Origin: Aphanomyces cochlioides
Taxonomy: Eukaryota; Oomycota; Saprolegniomycetes; Saprolegniales; Verrucalvaceae
Direction: 5' to 3'
NCBI GenBank assembly: GCA_019828595.1
Contig: JAHQRK010000010.1
Coordinates: 1-64,000, forward strand
Length of the DNA: 64,000 bases
Part shown: piece after piece, positions 50,637 through 60,476 of the stretch
Position numbering within the stretch: the first letter of the stretch is position 1
How the letters are laid out: each line of letters opens with the position of its first letter
Translations under genes and position numbers: made by a program
Notes under the pieces: model-generated
Database searches by the model: none
Seen by the model: only the letters and a program-made list of their open reading frames with translations
Told to the model about the DNA's origin: nothing

Positions 50637-52865
50637 ATGCCCCCGAGAAACGCCCAAAGCCGAGCTCGAACAGGCGACGAAATCATTGCTTTGAGAATTG
50701 TCGACAATACTCGGTCGCAATACGGAATAACCACGAAAAGGGTGATACGCTACCTCACGCAACACCATCCTGAAACCATTCATGCTGGAGTGGTCAAGCT
50801 CCCGCTGTCTGGCGACGTCTGGAAGAATCTGTTGGTCTATCATTCCTTGAAGCGAGACAGACGGGGAAACGAGATTGTCCCCCAAAAATACAACCAATAT
50901 TCAACGATAGCTTCAATCATAAGTGCTCTCAAATTCTTATACGACGAGCGTGGGCTTCGGGTCGACGAAGAAGTGGACAAAATGCTCTCTGGTAGTCAGT
51001 ATGGTCGATATTTAACTCACGACTTCTAGATTTTGGCAAAGGATACAAAAGAAAAATAGCTGGCTTAAAGGCGAGTGGTGAAATGCGCATGCAAGAGGGC
51101 AAATCGCCTCTTTCGATTGATGGTAGTTTATAAAGCTCCTCCTTATTGCTTATATTTCAAAGGATATAGATTTCTTGCAGAAGTTGCAATCGCAGGAACG
51201 AAAGACTTTGGCTTGCAAATGATGTCACACACTTTTCTCCTTTTTTCCTGGAATCTGATGGCGAGAGTTGTTTCTACAGCATCTCTATTGTTTGATCATG
51301 TCAGTTGGCAAGGTATAGATTTCGCATCGAATGTACTCATTTTTGTTAATCAGGTGATGCACTTATCGTCGATTATGCTTTAGCAAAAAATGACCAAACG
51401 GGAGAAATGTCATATCCTAGACATATGTATGCAAATCCAACCCAGCCAGCGACTTGTCCAGTCTTGAGGTAAATCTAGCGGAAATGCGTAGGTGTAGTCA
51501 TATCGTGATTAGCTTAGCCATTCTAGTGTTTTCTAGTCCTCCGAGCTTTGTTCGTGGCCCAACGTTGATTTTTGGTGCAAACGCGCAAGCTAGATTTACT
51601 TGGTGGCTCTCCCACACGTGCTCAAACCGCTCTGATGACATTTTGGCCCTTGGACTCGAAGTCACATCTATCGGCAGTCACTCTTTGCGCAAGGGTGCTG
51701 CAACAGATTTAACCAGTAGTACCTCTGGCCCTCCAACCATCTCAGTATGGCTTCGGGCTGGATGGAGTCTTGGTGGTGTGGCAAATAGGTATCTATTTCA
51801 GCTACCGGGGGGTGACCAGTACGTTGGCCGCGCCGCAACAGGTATTTGCATCAGTCGTGCATATTAATGATGATTTAGGCTTGAGCGTAAATGACATATC
51901 GTTTGCTGCATTGCCTCCACATCTGTCCAAGGCTTTGTTATCGCAAGGCGACTGGGAGTCTATTTTGCCTGGCTACTCGACAAACTACCCTGTAGCATTT
52001 CGCAGTGTCCTATCCTACTTGCTAGCATTTCACTCAAAAGTGGTTGGAAGCGAATTTGCACAAAGACCACCCCCTTTTTCTCTCTTTACTTTGGAATAGT
52101 GAAGTTCTATCGTTGGTGAGATGTCATGTTCTTGCAGGTACAATGGAGAATCGGACGTCAAAGATAGTGGCAACGGGAGTACCACCAAATGTCTATTTGC
52201 TTCATGAATTGGAGGCAGTGAAATTAACCATGAAAAAATTGCATGCTGACATTGTTTCTCGCCTGGACGACATTCCACGCAATATACAATGCGAACTTCA
52301 ACGTCAAGTCCAAACTTCATCGCATGGTGTAGTGTCGGTGGCCCATTTGAACGAATCTCTACAACAACTTGAACGTTCTCTGCTCAATGGCTTAGCGAGT
52401 ATCACTCAGCCTGGATCAAGTGGCGATTCAATTGATAAACCAGCCAGCAACGAGCTTCACCCAAGTGTTGCAGAAATTGAAAAAGATTGGATAGCTACCT
52501 TTGGTAATGTTCGTTGTCCACCGGGAAAACTGTTCGACGTGTGGAACTTATGGTGGGACGGAAGCCAAAGCCACAAGATTCCTCCTCTTCGTACTTGCTT
52601 ATCTCGTGACTTTGAAAGTCGATCAGACAAAGGTAATTTTGCCAAAGTCAAAGCTGTCATCGGGGCAGTCGTCTTTCATTCTAAACGATCAAACAGTGAA
52701 ATCATTGCTCTGAACAAGGCTGACAGGGTGTTGTTGTTTCAGGAAGCTATATTGGCTCTGGGTCAATCATTTGCAGCATGTGGTGACTCGTCAAAGCTCC
52801 AGAAGCTCGCCGGGTCATCGTATCATACTGTCTACGATCTAATTGTCAAGAGTAAAAAGCAATAG
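50637..52865 (+). CDS. Crypton-type tyrosine recombinase (intron-containing copy)
   Basis: Exons 50637-50991, 51030-51122, 51163-51312, 51354-51468, 51513-51841 and 51879 onward join through GT-AG introns of 37-44 bp into one frame that aligns with the minus-strand recombinase at 49031-50206. Arg lies in NLMARVVS, Lys in ALAKNDQTG, His and Arg in GSHSLRKG, Trp in AGWSLG, and the Tyr candidates are in NRYLFQLPGGDQYVGR. FAALPPHL follows, as in the other copy. Near 52038 a +1 shift (TCA-AAA-G-TGG) is needed to continue to the TAG at 52865; without it the frame stops at 52099. The C-terminal part has VWNLWWDGS...IPPLR (about 52540-52600), GCR1_C-like, shared with the other copy. The joined product would be about 676 residues. 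The ATG at 50637 is the first in frame. Confidence 0.72.
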
Positions 52866-53039
52866 ATCCTTCTACATCGTGAGTTTGTTAGCATCAGACG
52901 AATCATGCCTTGTGTTGGCCACATAGCTCTGTCCAAGTCTGACATATCTACAAGTCAAATAAATATTTAGCTGTGACGTAACTACAATATACTTCCTACA
53001 TGTTGAGCCCAACAATTTGTCATCTGAGGGCCGTGCTGT

Positions 53040-53439
53040 CTACTGAATTTGTGTTTGTGATGGGCTGAATGCATGGTGGATTACATGCATATTGTACAAT
53101 CGAGCGTTGTGTACGTAAAGCCTGTCAACGACTGAATCGATATGTTGGAAGGCACAACATTTGGGCCGTAAGGACTGTACGATGCCTTTGTGGAGACCGT
53201 CGTGGTGGTAGTGCAGTTCGTTGATTTGTTTGTCGGACGCAAGTGGAGCCCAGGGTGTGCTCAGGTCAATTGTACCTGGACAAGCTGTCGATGGCGGGCT
53301 CTGAACAAATCCAAGTTCCTGTGATTTGCCTAATCGTAACAATGAGATGAAAGTAGTGAAAGTTGAGCTGTCTTACTGTCATGCCAACTGTGATGTGCGC
53401 CCTCTTCTTGCTTGACCTCCTGCCTCTCGTGGTGTGCAT
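53040..53439 (-). CDS. Possible small hypothetical gene
   Basis: Two minus-strand exons, 53439-53377 and 53318-53040, join through a 58-bp GTAAGA...CACAG intron into one open frame of about 113 residues. It is rich in His and Ser and has no domain I know. The first in-frame ATG is at 53439. Support is only the clean splice and frame, so it may be chance. Confidence 0.25.
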
Positions 53440-53469
53440 CCTTGGGTTGGTGGCTGACTGATCTGACAC

Positions 53470-54302
53470 ACATGTTCAAACAAAAACTCTCAAACAGTTG
53501 ATATAAAATGTCTCAGAGGTTGTTTCGTGATTGTTTCGCAAACCACGGAATATACAAAAATACATTCGAAATTGTGAGTGGCAGTTCGAATGTATATAAT
53601 GACTGCAACTGTGATATGATTCCTATCACATCGAATGACGCAATATGATTGGAAGTTAATATAATAGATTGACTTGACGAAAACACAACATGAACCTCAT
53701 GAAGATATTCCAGAAGCACATACCAGCAGTACTATCATGCCTATTCCTCCTTCATGCTAACTGTAATCGAAAGTTTTCCTTTTCTGTCTCTCGTTGTTCT
53801 GTGCCGTTTCTCACTCCGGCTATACAAAAGAAATATTGACACATCGAACTCGTGTGCTGCAATCTAAGTGAATGAGTCATGTACCTTGTATAGGGTGTTT
53901 ATTGTGCGTGGTGCTGATTCAATAGATTATTGCTCTACTACCTACTGTTCAACAAGTAGAGGGGGATGCGAGATTTCTTTTAGACTTTGGCAACGTCAAA
54001 AGTTTATAGGATTATGAAGTTGTGGCGAAGATGTGGAGATCACATCCGTCATCATTATTTATGACTCCTACAGTTTTGTTTTTGCCTTAATTGACTGTAT
54101 TCGTATAGTTTTCAAGATATCCACAATGCTTTGTGTTTTGCTCGACATTTGCATATGCTAACAGTACAATCAGGCGAGTGAGCGCAAAAAACGTCAACAA
54201 GTGTTGTGTTCTGCTGCAGCTAGCCTAGCTTATATCCGTGCTAGACGTTAAATTTATTCAGAGCATCTTTGTTTCTTGGTTAGACTTCATGCTGGCGACT
54301 AA
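53470..54302. other. Non-coding spacer with a long hairpin
   Basis: About 830 bp without a supported gene. It contains a perfect 11-bp inverted repeat, ATACATTCGAA at 53560-53570 and TTCGAATGTAT at 53585-53595, with a 14-base loop. It also holds one copy of the TGTGATA...TATCACA hairpin motif at 53610-53630. Confidence 0.5.
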
Positions 54303-54575
54303 GGGCCCGTCTGGCAACCGAAAATATTACAATAAATAGGTCCAAAATGCCATTTTGAGGCCAAATTCAATATTAAGGTCAAAATATGAACTTGTTTATC
54401 TCCAAGAGTTTTGCACCAAATCCAATATTTTTGGTTGGGATATACTCACTGGAGGCTCCCAAAATGCCATTTTACGAGATGGAGGTTTTACCTCTATTTT
54501 GAATATGCCATAAATCGTTAATCCCAATTTTGCTGAAAATGGCATATTGATTTTGAAATTTTGCCAGACGCACCC
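54303..54575. mobile_element. Tourist-like MITE with TAA target duplication
   Basis: This 273-bp element starts GGGCCCGTCTGGCAA and ends TTGCCAGACGCACCC, a 15-bp terminal inverted repeat with two mismatches. It is flanked by TAA on both sides (54300-54302 and 54576-54578). A GGG-starting repeat and a 3-bp TAA duplication are the hallmarks of PIF/Harbinger elements and their Tourist MITEs. The interior is AT-rich and repeats 'aaaatgccattttga'-like words. It has no coding capacity and lies about 300 bp upstream of MED17. Confidence 0.8.
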
Positions 54576-54619
54576 TAAATGAAGCTTCATATCTGCCAAT
54601 ATTTGTTTGTTGAAAAACC

Positions 54620-54741
54620 GTGATAGAATCTCTATCACAGTTGCTCAGAATTTTGCACATTTCAGATCTGTTTACTGAAATCAAGTCAAAAACTTGTTTT
54701 GAAAATGTTTTTCAGGCAACTGTGATAGATTTCCTATCACA
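54620..54741. repeat. Paired GTGATAG/CTATCAC hairpins
   Basis: GTGATAG (54620-54626) pairs with CTATCAC (54632-54638), and TGTGATAG (54721-54728) pairs with CTATCACA (54734-54741), each with a 5-base loop. The two hairpins face each other: CTATCACAGTTGC on the right of the first is the exact inverse of GCAACTGTGATAG on the left of the second. A third copy (GCAACTGTGATATGATTCC...) lies at 53605-53630. Confidence 0.7.
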
Positions 54742-54877
54742 CTCTGATACAAAAAGGTCATGTTTTTATCATAGATGCAGCAGATGTGTATATTTTTTCA
54801 CCGTTTTTCACAAATTTTGACGAAAAAGACAATATAGTGTTATTTATTTGTTGATTGTTTTCAACAAACGCAAGTCC

Positions 54878-57461
54878 ATGGCATCTGAAGGCGATTCAAA
54901 AGCTTCGGGGATCACTCTCTTCCCAGACGATTCAAACTTCCCAATCGTCGAAAGCTTTCAGCCCGATGGACAAGAGACACTTTGCGAGTAATGCGACCAT
55001 GTTCCTTGGAGAATGACTAAAGTTTGGATAGAGAGTTTTCGGAGGCCCAAGTATTTGGAAATGTCGTGGTGCAACTGGAAAAGAGAAGACAGAAAGCCAA
55101 ATCGAATGCTTCTCGCAGTGAACTCGATGAATACAGTGCTTCAAAGCGGCTGAAAATGGAAGGTTTGGAAGGCAGCGAGTCGCCAGACTCTGTCGCCAAT
55201 CCCGAGGCCAGTTCAACCACACCACCCACCGACAAAATCAACGGTAGCGATGAGAACGAAGAGTCAATTGACCCACGAGTCTATTATCAACCGATGGTGC
55301 TTGAACTGCAAGCTGCCGTTGTCGAGCTCTATCAACTTGTCAATACTGTCGACCTTGTGCGTCCGAGTAAAGCTCCTACCAAAGAACCCCGTTACCTTGA
55401 AGAAGTTTACTGTATGCGGGATGATTCAAACCTGCAAGTGAACAAAGAGGATTTGGCATATCTTCTTACGTCCAAGTCCACTCAAGTTGGAGAAGCCGCT
55501 GAAACACTTCTCAACGGTGCAAAGTCGCTCCAGGCAGCCATCGCCAAAGAAAGAATATTTTTCAAAGGCGTTCGAAATGTGAGCGCTGTCTTTTTCATTG
55601 TTGCTTATTCTGTTGACATAGCTACTTGGAAAGTGGAAAATATGTGCTCCGTTGCATGGAACAATTTCTCGACCGTTTCGAGCCGGTGAAGGCCTCGCCG
55701 TGGACTGCAGCTATATCAGCGGTAAGTCCTTGACATAAATCAATGTAATACATTGCTACAGCTGGATCCAACTTTACGCCACAAGCAATGCCAATCAGTT
55801 CTGTTGCTTTTGCTGAGGTAGACCACACTTTATCCAACCATCTTTACTTGTTGACAAATTAGCTCAGCCGCACGAAGAGCGGCTTTGTCAAAGTCAAGCA
55901 ACCAGAATTTTACCTCAAGCGAACAATTAAGGTACACTGTACTGAAACCTGCATTTACAATGACTATTTTTAAGGTTGCGTTGGAATCGCTCTCGTCAAG
56001 TTCGAAAGGATTCTTCACGTTACCACGACCAAAAGGCTATGACACGTAATGTGTTCTTTATTATGATTGTTTGATGGAACAACATTGACAAGTAGAAAGC
56101 GCAACGGCGAACAATTTTCTGGTGATGTTGATGATGCAACATTCTTAGATGAGCAGAATGAAAATTTGCTGTCCGATGTCCAGCACTCCATCTTTTGTGA
56201 AGAAGCATTTCAAACTATTATGAATGAGGTTTGCTCAAATTTACACTATTATAACATCATATTTATTCTTAGGCTCTTTTACCCTCAGCAAAGTGGGTTG
56301 ATTCGATTCATCACTTGGCCAACTATCTGGGGGACGATACGAAGAAGAAAAAATCGCTCCCAAACTTACCCTTATCAATTCTATCGATTCGGGACGACGA
56401 AGTCCGTCTACGAATTGACGAAAACCACATCTTATCCATCAGCTTGGTGGGTTATGAATCATCTCCTGCAGAAGACGAGTGGCCCTCGACTCGTGACACA
56501 TTCTTGGAATCTACTTGCGAATATGCCATGTCACTTCTCCAACAGGAAATCCGTAGTTATCATGCCTACTGCAAGCAGCAACGCCAATCAGCGATTGACT
56601 TGATCCAGTCAAAATCTCAAGCTCCTGACCCTCGAGTTCTTCACTCGCTCGTCAATGTATTGTCTCACAATTTACTCAAAGACCAAATTGCCACATTTTT
56701 GGACGAAATTGCTTCAAAGTTGGCTGTTCAACATGGAGCTGGGAATGTAATTCGAGTCTTGGACGATTGCCTCTGCCAACCCTTTTGCGATACTGTGCGA
56801 GGCGTTTTTATCATGACCCGATGGAAAATATGCCAACGCAGCTCTAGTTTATCTTCATTTGATATTTATGTTGGAAAGAATTTCGCAACAGGTAGCCCAT
56901 CAAATGAATTCAGTCGCTTAACTCGTTTGTCTAGAAATACTGATTCAAGGAACGAGAATTTTATACGACGATGCTTCTTTGAATCGTCGAGACATTTGTG
57001 GCATGGACGGTTTTCGCGCGTTGATTTTCTCTATTATATCAAAGCAGTTAACAGAGTGCTTATACGAAGATGCAGTCGCATTGGGCATGAACAAAGCGTC
57101 GATTGACAACGATCATTTAACTGTGCGCATTGTTGCCCCTGGAGAATGGGACGGAACTTTTGTTGGCGAAGGCAAAGTCCCTGACGAATTAAACGTTGGC
57201 TGCGTGTACGTTTGATCGCCAGTCATTTGCATGTGTTAATACTTGCTGTGTAGAATCCTGCAACCTTCAGTGATGCCCGATGGGAAAGCAAGCGTTTGCT
57301 GCTATGTGCAAGCAATTTATGTCGCTAATGTCAAGGCGTACATTATCTATGAAAGTGACAACACGGCAGCCATCGATTGGGTCAGTCTGCCCGGACATAG
57401 CGATTCGTCCAAGTTGCTTTGGCTATTACGAAATCTCGGTCTTATCTCTGATTCAAAATAG
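54878..57461 (+). CDS. MED17: Mediator complex subunit 17
   Basis: MED17 is a core subunit of the Mediator head module, which links activators to RNA polymerase II in the nucleus. Ten exons joined by hand (54878-54987, 55023-55578, 55622-55721, 55762-55817, 55863-55931, 55975-56045, 56093-56228, 56273-56891, 56935-57205, 57254-57461) give 2196 nt and a 731-residue protein. This is somewhat longer than the human protein. All introns are GT-AG and 35-48 bp. Family features are the QPMVLELQAAVVELYQLV helix, the LLGKWKI...GEGLAVDCSYISAGS block after exon 2, the DVQHSIFCEEAF segment, and the LSISLVGYES strand region. The start ATG at 54878 is in a good context (GTCCATGGC). The exon 8/9 boundary is less sure than the others. 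It is convergent with the FYVE gene, 81 bp apart. Confidence 0.85.
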
Positions 57462-57542
57462 AATCGTAATTTGACTATAAGCTCCATAATGGTTCAATAC
57501 TCAGCTGTTGATTGTTTGTTGCCTTGTTAATTACACATATTT

Positions 57543-59243
57543 CTACTCTTGATCCCAGACACCTAATCGTTCACTCTTGGCCAACTCGATCGCACCTTTC
57601 ATCATGTTGATTGAGCGCACTCGATCTTGGCGCAAGACACTGAATGATATGATCCCAATAAGCAACCCTTTCCTGTCGACTGCTGCACCACCAGAAAATC
57701 CGTTGTCTAATTGAGCAGCAGTACGCAGCATTGCTTTTTCGACTTCTACGCCTTGAAAAACTTGCGAATCTGTGCCAGAACAAATGGCATGGTGCACAGT
57801 AATCGTGTTGTGTCCACTGCTGGGATATCCAAACATCCACATTTCATCCCCAGGTTCGACATTGTTCGAATTGCCAATGGTCACTGCGGGCAACTTCAAG
57901 TCCAAGTGTGTGTCCAAGTGACGAACTGTCCACGAGCTTGCAATTGTTCGCTTTGTGACATCGCCAATGTACAAACCACATGGGGGATCAGACACAACTT
58001 CTCCCTCAATCCACAGTAAAGCATAATCCAAACCTTCCTCACAACAATTTGGCAGCGCACATGCGTGATATTTCCACGCAGGAGGTTCACTTGCAGAAAC
58101 GGTAGGGGCGATCAGGACCATGAAAGAACTTGGGTTTTTTATGCAGTCAAATTCGTATTGCTCACTGACAAGACAGTGACGCGCTGTTGCGACCAAGCCA
58201 CGTTCATGAAGAATGATTCCAGAGCCCACATTTAAGAGATTTCCATCAATAGTCAAGACTGCAATTCGGACGGTTGATTGTTGTACTCGTCGTACCAAAG
58301 ACGCCTTGTACTGCTTAACTTGATTTCGTTGACGGATGAGTTGAGCGACTGGAGTGATCGGTCCCGAAATAATTGAGGGGCGTTTTTCCTCCTCGTCGTC
58401 TTGCCCAACATTAGCTAACAGGGCAACAGCGTTCATCAATTTGGTGCGAGGACCTGCCGGAATACCCAAGTCCCGTAGGTGACCAGCGTTCATCATACAC
58501 AATGCTTCCACATCAATTTCTTCGCGTTCGAACACAGGAATGTACTTCTCCAAACTCAAATAAGTCAGCAAATCGCTCATAGCTTTGAATGACTTCTCTC
58601 TCTCAGCAGCAAGCTCTGCAGTGCGTTGGGCTATCCAACGCATTTCAAACTTCTTCTTCCAAGACAGGTTTTCGAGATCAATGCCATGAATCTCTCGTTG
58701 AAATTTTGCATCGAGGGATTCATCATTTGGAAAAGTGATCTCATACAGCGGCCGCCATTGTATATCAAGCGATGCACGTTTGTACCAGTGACGGCAACAC
58801 ATCGATACGATGCAAAGATCAACAAAATTGAGGTAGCTCAGCATGTTGGAAAAAAGACCTCTTGGAACAAATGCCTTGATGAACGAGTTCGCCGGAGGCG
58901 CCTGTGTGGGCAAGAGCACGTGAGGAAAGCACATATCACAAACTCTCGACTTGTGTGTTTGACCATTCAAAGCAACCTTTCGGCTGGAGCAATTCCTGCA
59001 AAAGGATCGACCACAATTTCTGCACCGATGTGGCCGTTTCCACACGGAAAAGCGTTCACCGCATTGACAACATGAATCACGCGACTGCGTTAAAGCCCAG
59101 CGCTCATCTACCATCATTGTGCTCAAAGTGCTCTGGAGGCTAAAATTGTCGTCCGGGTAAGAATACGAGGCTGACGACGTCGAAATCGATCCAAACGAAG
59201 CCTGTCTGAGGCGCGTTGGCGGTCCTGATTTTAATTCCGCCAT
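57543..59243 (-). CDS. FYVE, F-box-like, SAM and trypsin-like domain protein
   Basis: An intronless frame of 566 residues. Residues 49-107 form a FYVE zinc finger with all eight Cys (58, 61, 74, 77, 82, 85, 102, 105); the basic motif is RPHRCR instead of the canonical RRHHCR, so phosphatidylinositol 3-phosphate binding is likely but not certain. Residues 124-166 look like an F-box (RGLFSNMLSYLNFVDLCIVSMCCRHW). Residues 219-280 look like a SAM domain (LLTYLSLEKYIPVFEREEID...LRDLGIPAGPRTKL). Residues 325-540 are a trypsin-like serine protease fold with His356 (ATARHC), Asp406 (EGLDYALLW) and Ser517 (NGFSGGAA), a complete triad. No signal peptide is seen, so it should be cytosolic and perhaps endosome-bound. 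Close family assignment is unknown. The gene lies 81 bp from the MED17 stop, tail to tail. Confidence 0.85.
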   Translation of the reverse strand: MAELKSGPPTRLRQASFGSISTSSASYSYPDDNFSLQSTLSTMMVDERWALTQSRDSCCQCGERFSVWKRPHRCRNCGRSFCRNCSSRKVALNGQTHKSRVCDMCFPHVLLPTQAPPANSFIKAFVPRGLFSNMLSYLNFVDLCIVSMCCRHWYKRASLDIQWRPLYEITFPNDESLDAKFQREIHGIDLENLSWKKKFEMRWIAQRTAELAAEREKSFKAMSDLLTYLSLEKYIPVFEREEIDVEALCMMNAGHLRDLGIPAGPRTKLMNAVALLANVGQDDEEEKRPSIISGPITPVAQLIRQRNQVKQYKASLVRRVQQSTVRIAVLTIDGNLLNVGSGIILHERGLVATARHCLVSEQYEFDCIKNPSSFMVLIAPTVSASEPPAWKYHACALPNCCEEGLDYALLWIEGEVVSDPPCGLYIGDVTKRTIASSWTVRHLDTHLDLKLPAVTIGNSNNVEPGDEMWMFGYPSSGHNTITVHHAICSGTDSQVFQGVEVEKAMLRTAAQLDNGFSGGAAVDRKGLLIGIISFSVLRQDRVRSINMMKGAIELAKSERLGVWDQE

Positions 59244-60476
59244 TCAGCCCACAAATTAATCTACAGTCTATCCGCGTCGGTTGGGACAAGATCACACAAG
59301 TCAGACTTACCAATGCTGGGACGGGAGGCGGTGTACTTTCGGAGCAAGCCAGTGAGTATGCTGCTGCTGTTCACGAGATAATTTGCAAATGGCAGTTTTA
59401 CAATGCCAACCGGATGAAATACTAAGAAAATCATTTTCTATGTCCAAAGTATTATTATATTTTGAAATATACCAGGTATTGTCTTTTTCACTGAAATTTG
59501 TATTTTTGACAAAAAGTTGAAATATTCTCAAATACTATTCAGGTATAGTGAGTTCAAGTGTAATATGGAAGTACATTCAATAAAGTAAAGTTTTGAATGT
59601 GTGTTTTGTGTGTGTTTTTGTCAAGAAGACAAATACTCGATTCTGATTGGCTATAGATTTCGATAGATTTGGAAAAATAGATACATTTTTCACCCCGGTC
59701 ACAATTTAAACAATAAAATATAGAATAAAATAAAAATGTTCATCGACTGAGGCTGATTATCCCACTATTGAAATAAGTTTGTATTCCAATAAAATAGAAG
59801 TGTCAGTATAATAAATTCACCTTTCTCTCGATAGAAAACTGCATATTGATATGAATTTATTAGCATCCGGATAATATTGAATTTCATTTTATTACTTGAC
59901 TTTCCGTCTACTATAACTTAATAGTATCACTAAAGTTACATACTAATTCGTTTAAAGTCAAGATGGGGCGGCTAATTCAAGGACATGATGCGATGTCTAA
60001 ATTTGTTAGCCCCCCAATCGACTTCAAAATTTCTCGAAGAATGGAAAGCTAGGGCAAGTAAAATGATGTAAATTCCGACTGCAGGGAAGCGGATAAGTAG
60101 GTGGGGGATAACATAGAGGGGGAGTCTGTGACGTCATCGAGTGAGGGAAGGTTTGTAAACCACAGAGTATTTCAATTCTCTCAGCTCTCACGAGTATAGT
60201 TGACACATGCGAAAGCTCCCCAGGAGCTGTTTCATATGGAGTGACCTCCATGGAAGACAAGTTTCAGGAGCAGGCATGAAGATTTTGAGCTCAAGGCAGA
60301 CCAAAATCAATCTATTGTACCTGTATTCCCATGTTATATCCAAAACCACCCTGCGACTTCCTGAACTGATGACTTTTTGTCCTCTCTTTCAAGCTGGGAA
60401 ATCCCCAAAGAGCCTCACCGTGACAACAATTTCTGTGAAGAGTAAAACGGATTGCTCGAGGAAATAGATGCTTAAC
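59244..60476. other. Intergenic region
   Basis: About 1.2 kb between the 5' end of the FYVE gene and the 3' end of the myotubularin gene, so it holds the FYVE gene promoter. It is strongly AT-rich from 59400 to 59960 with a TG-rich run near 59600. It contains a perfect CRE-like TGACGTCA near 60130. Small open frames (60207-60467 +, 60024-60260 -) show no known motif. Confidence 0.5.

Noticed and set aside
60207..60467. 86-codon plus-strand frame between the FYVE and myotubularin genes.
   Set aside because: No similarity to a known family, no splice partners, and it ends next to the myotubularin 3' end; likely fortuitous.
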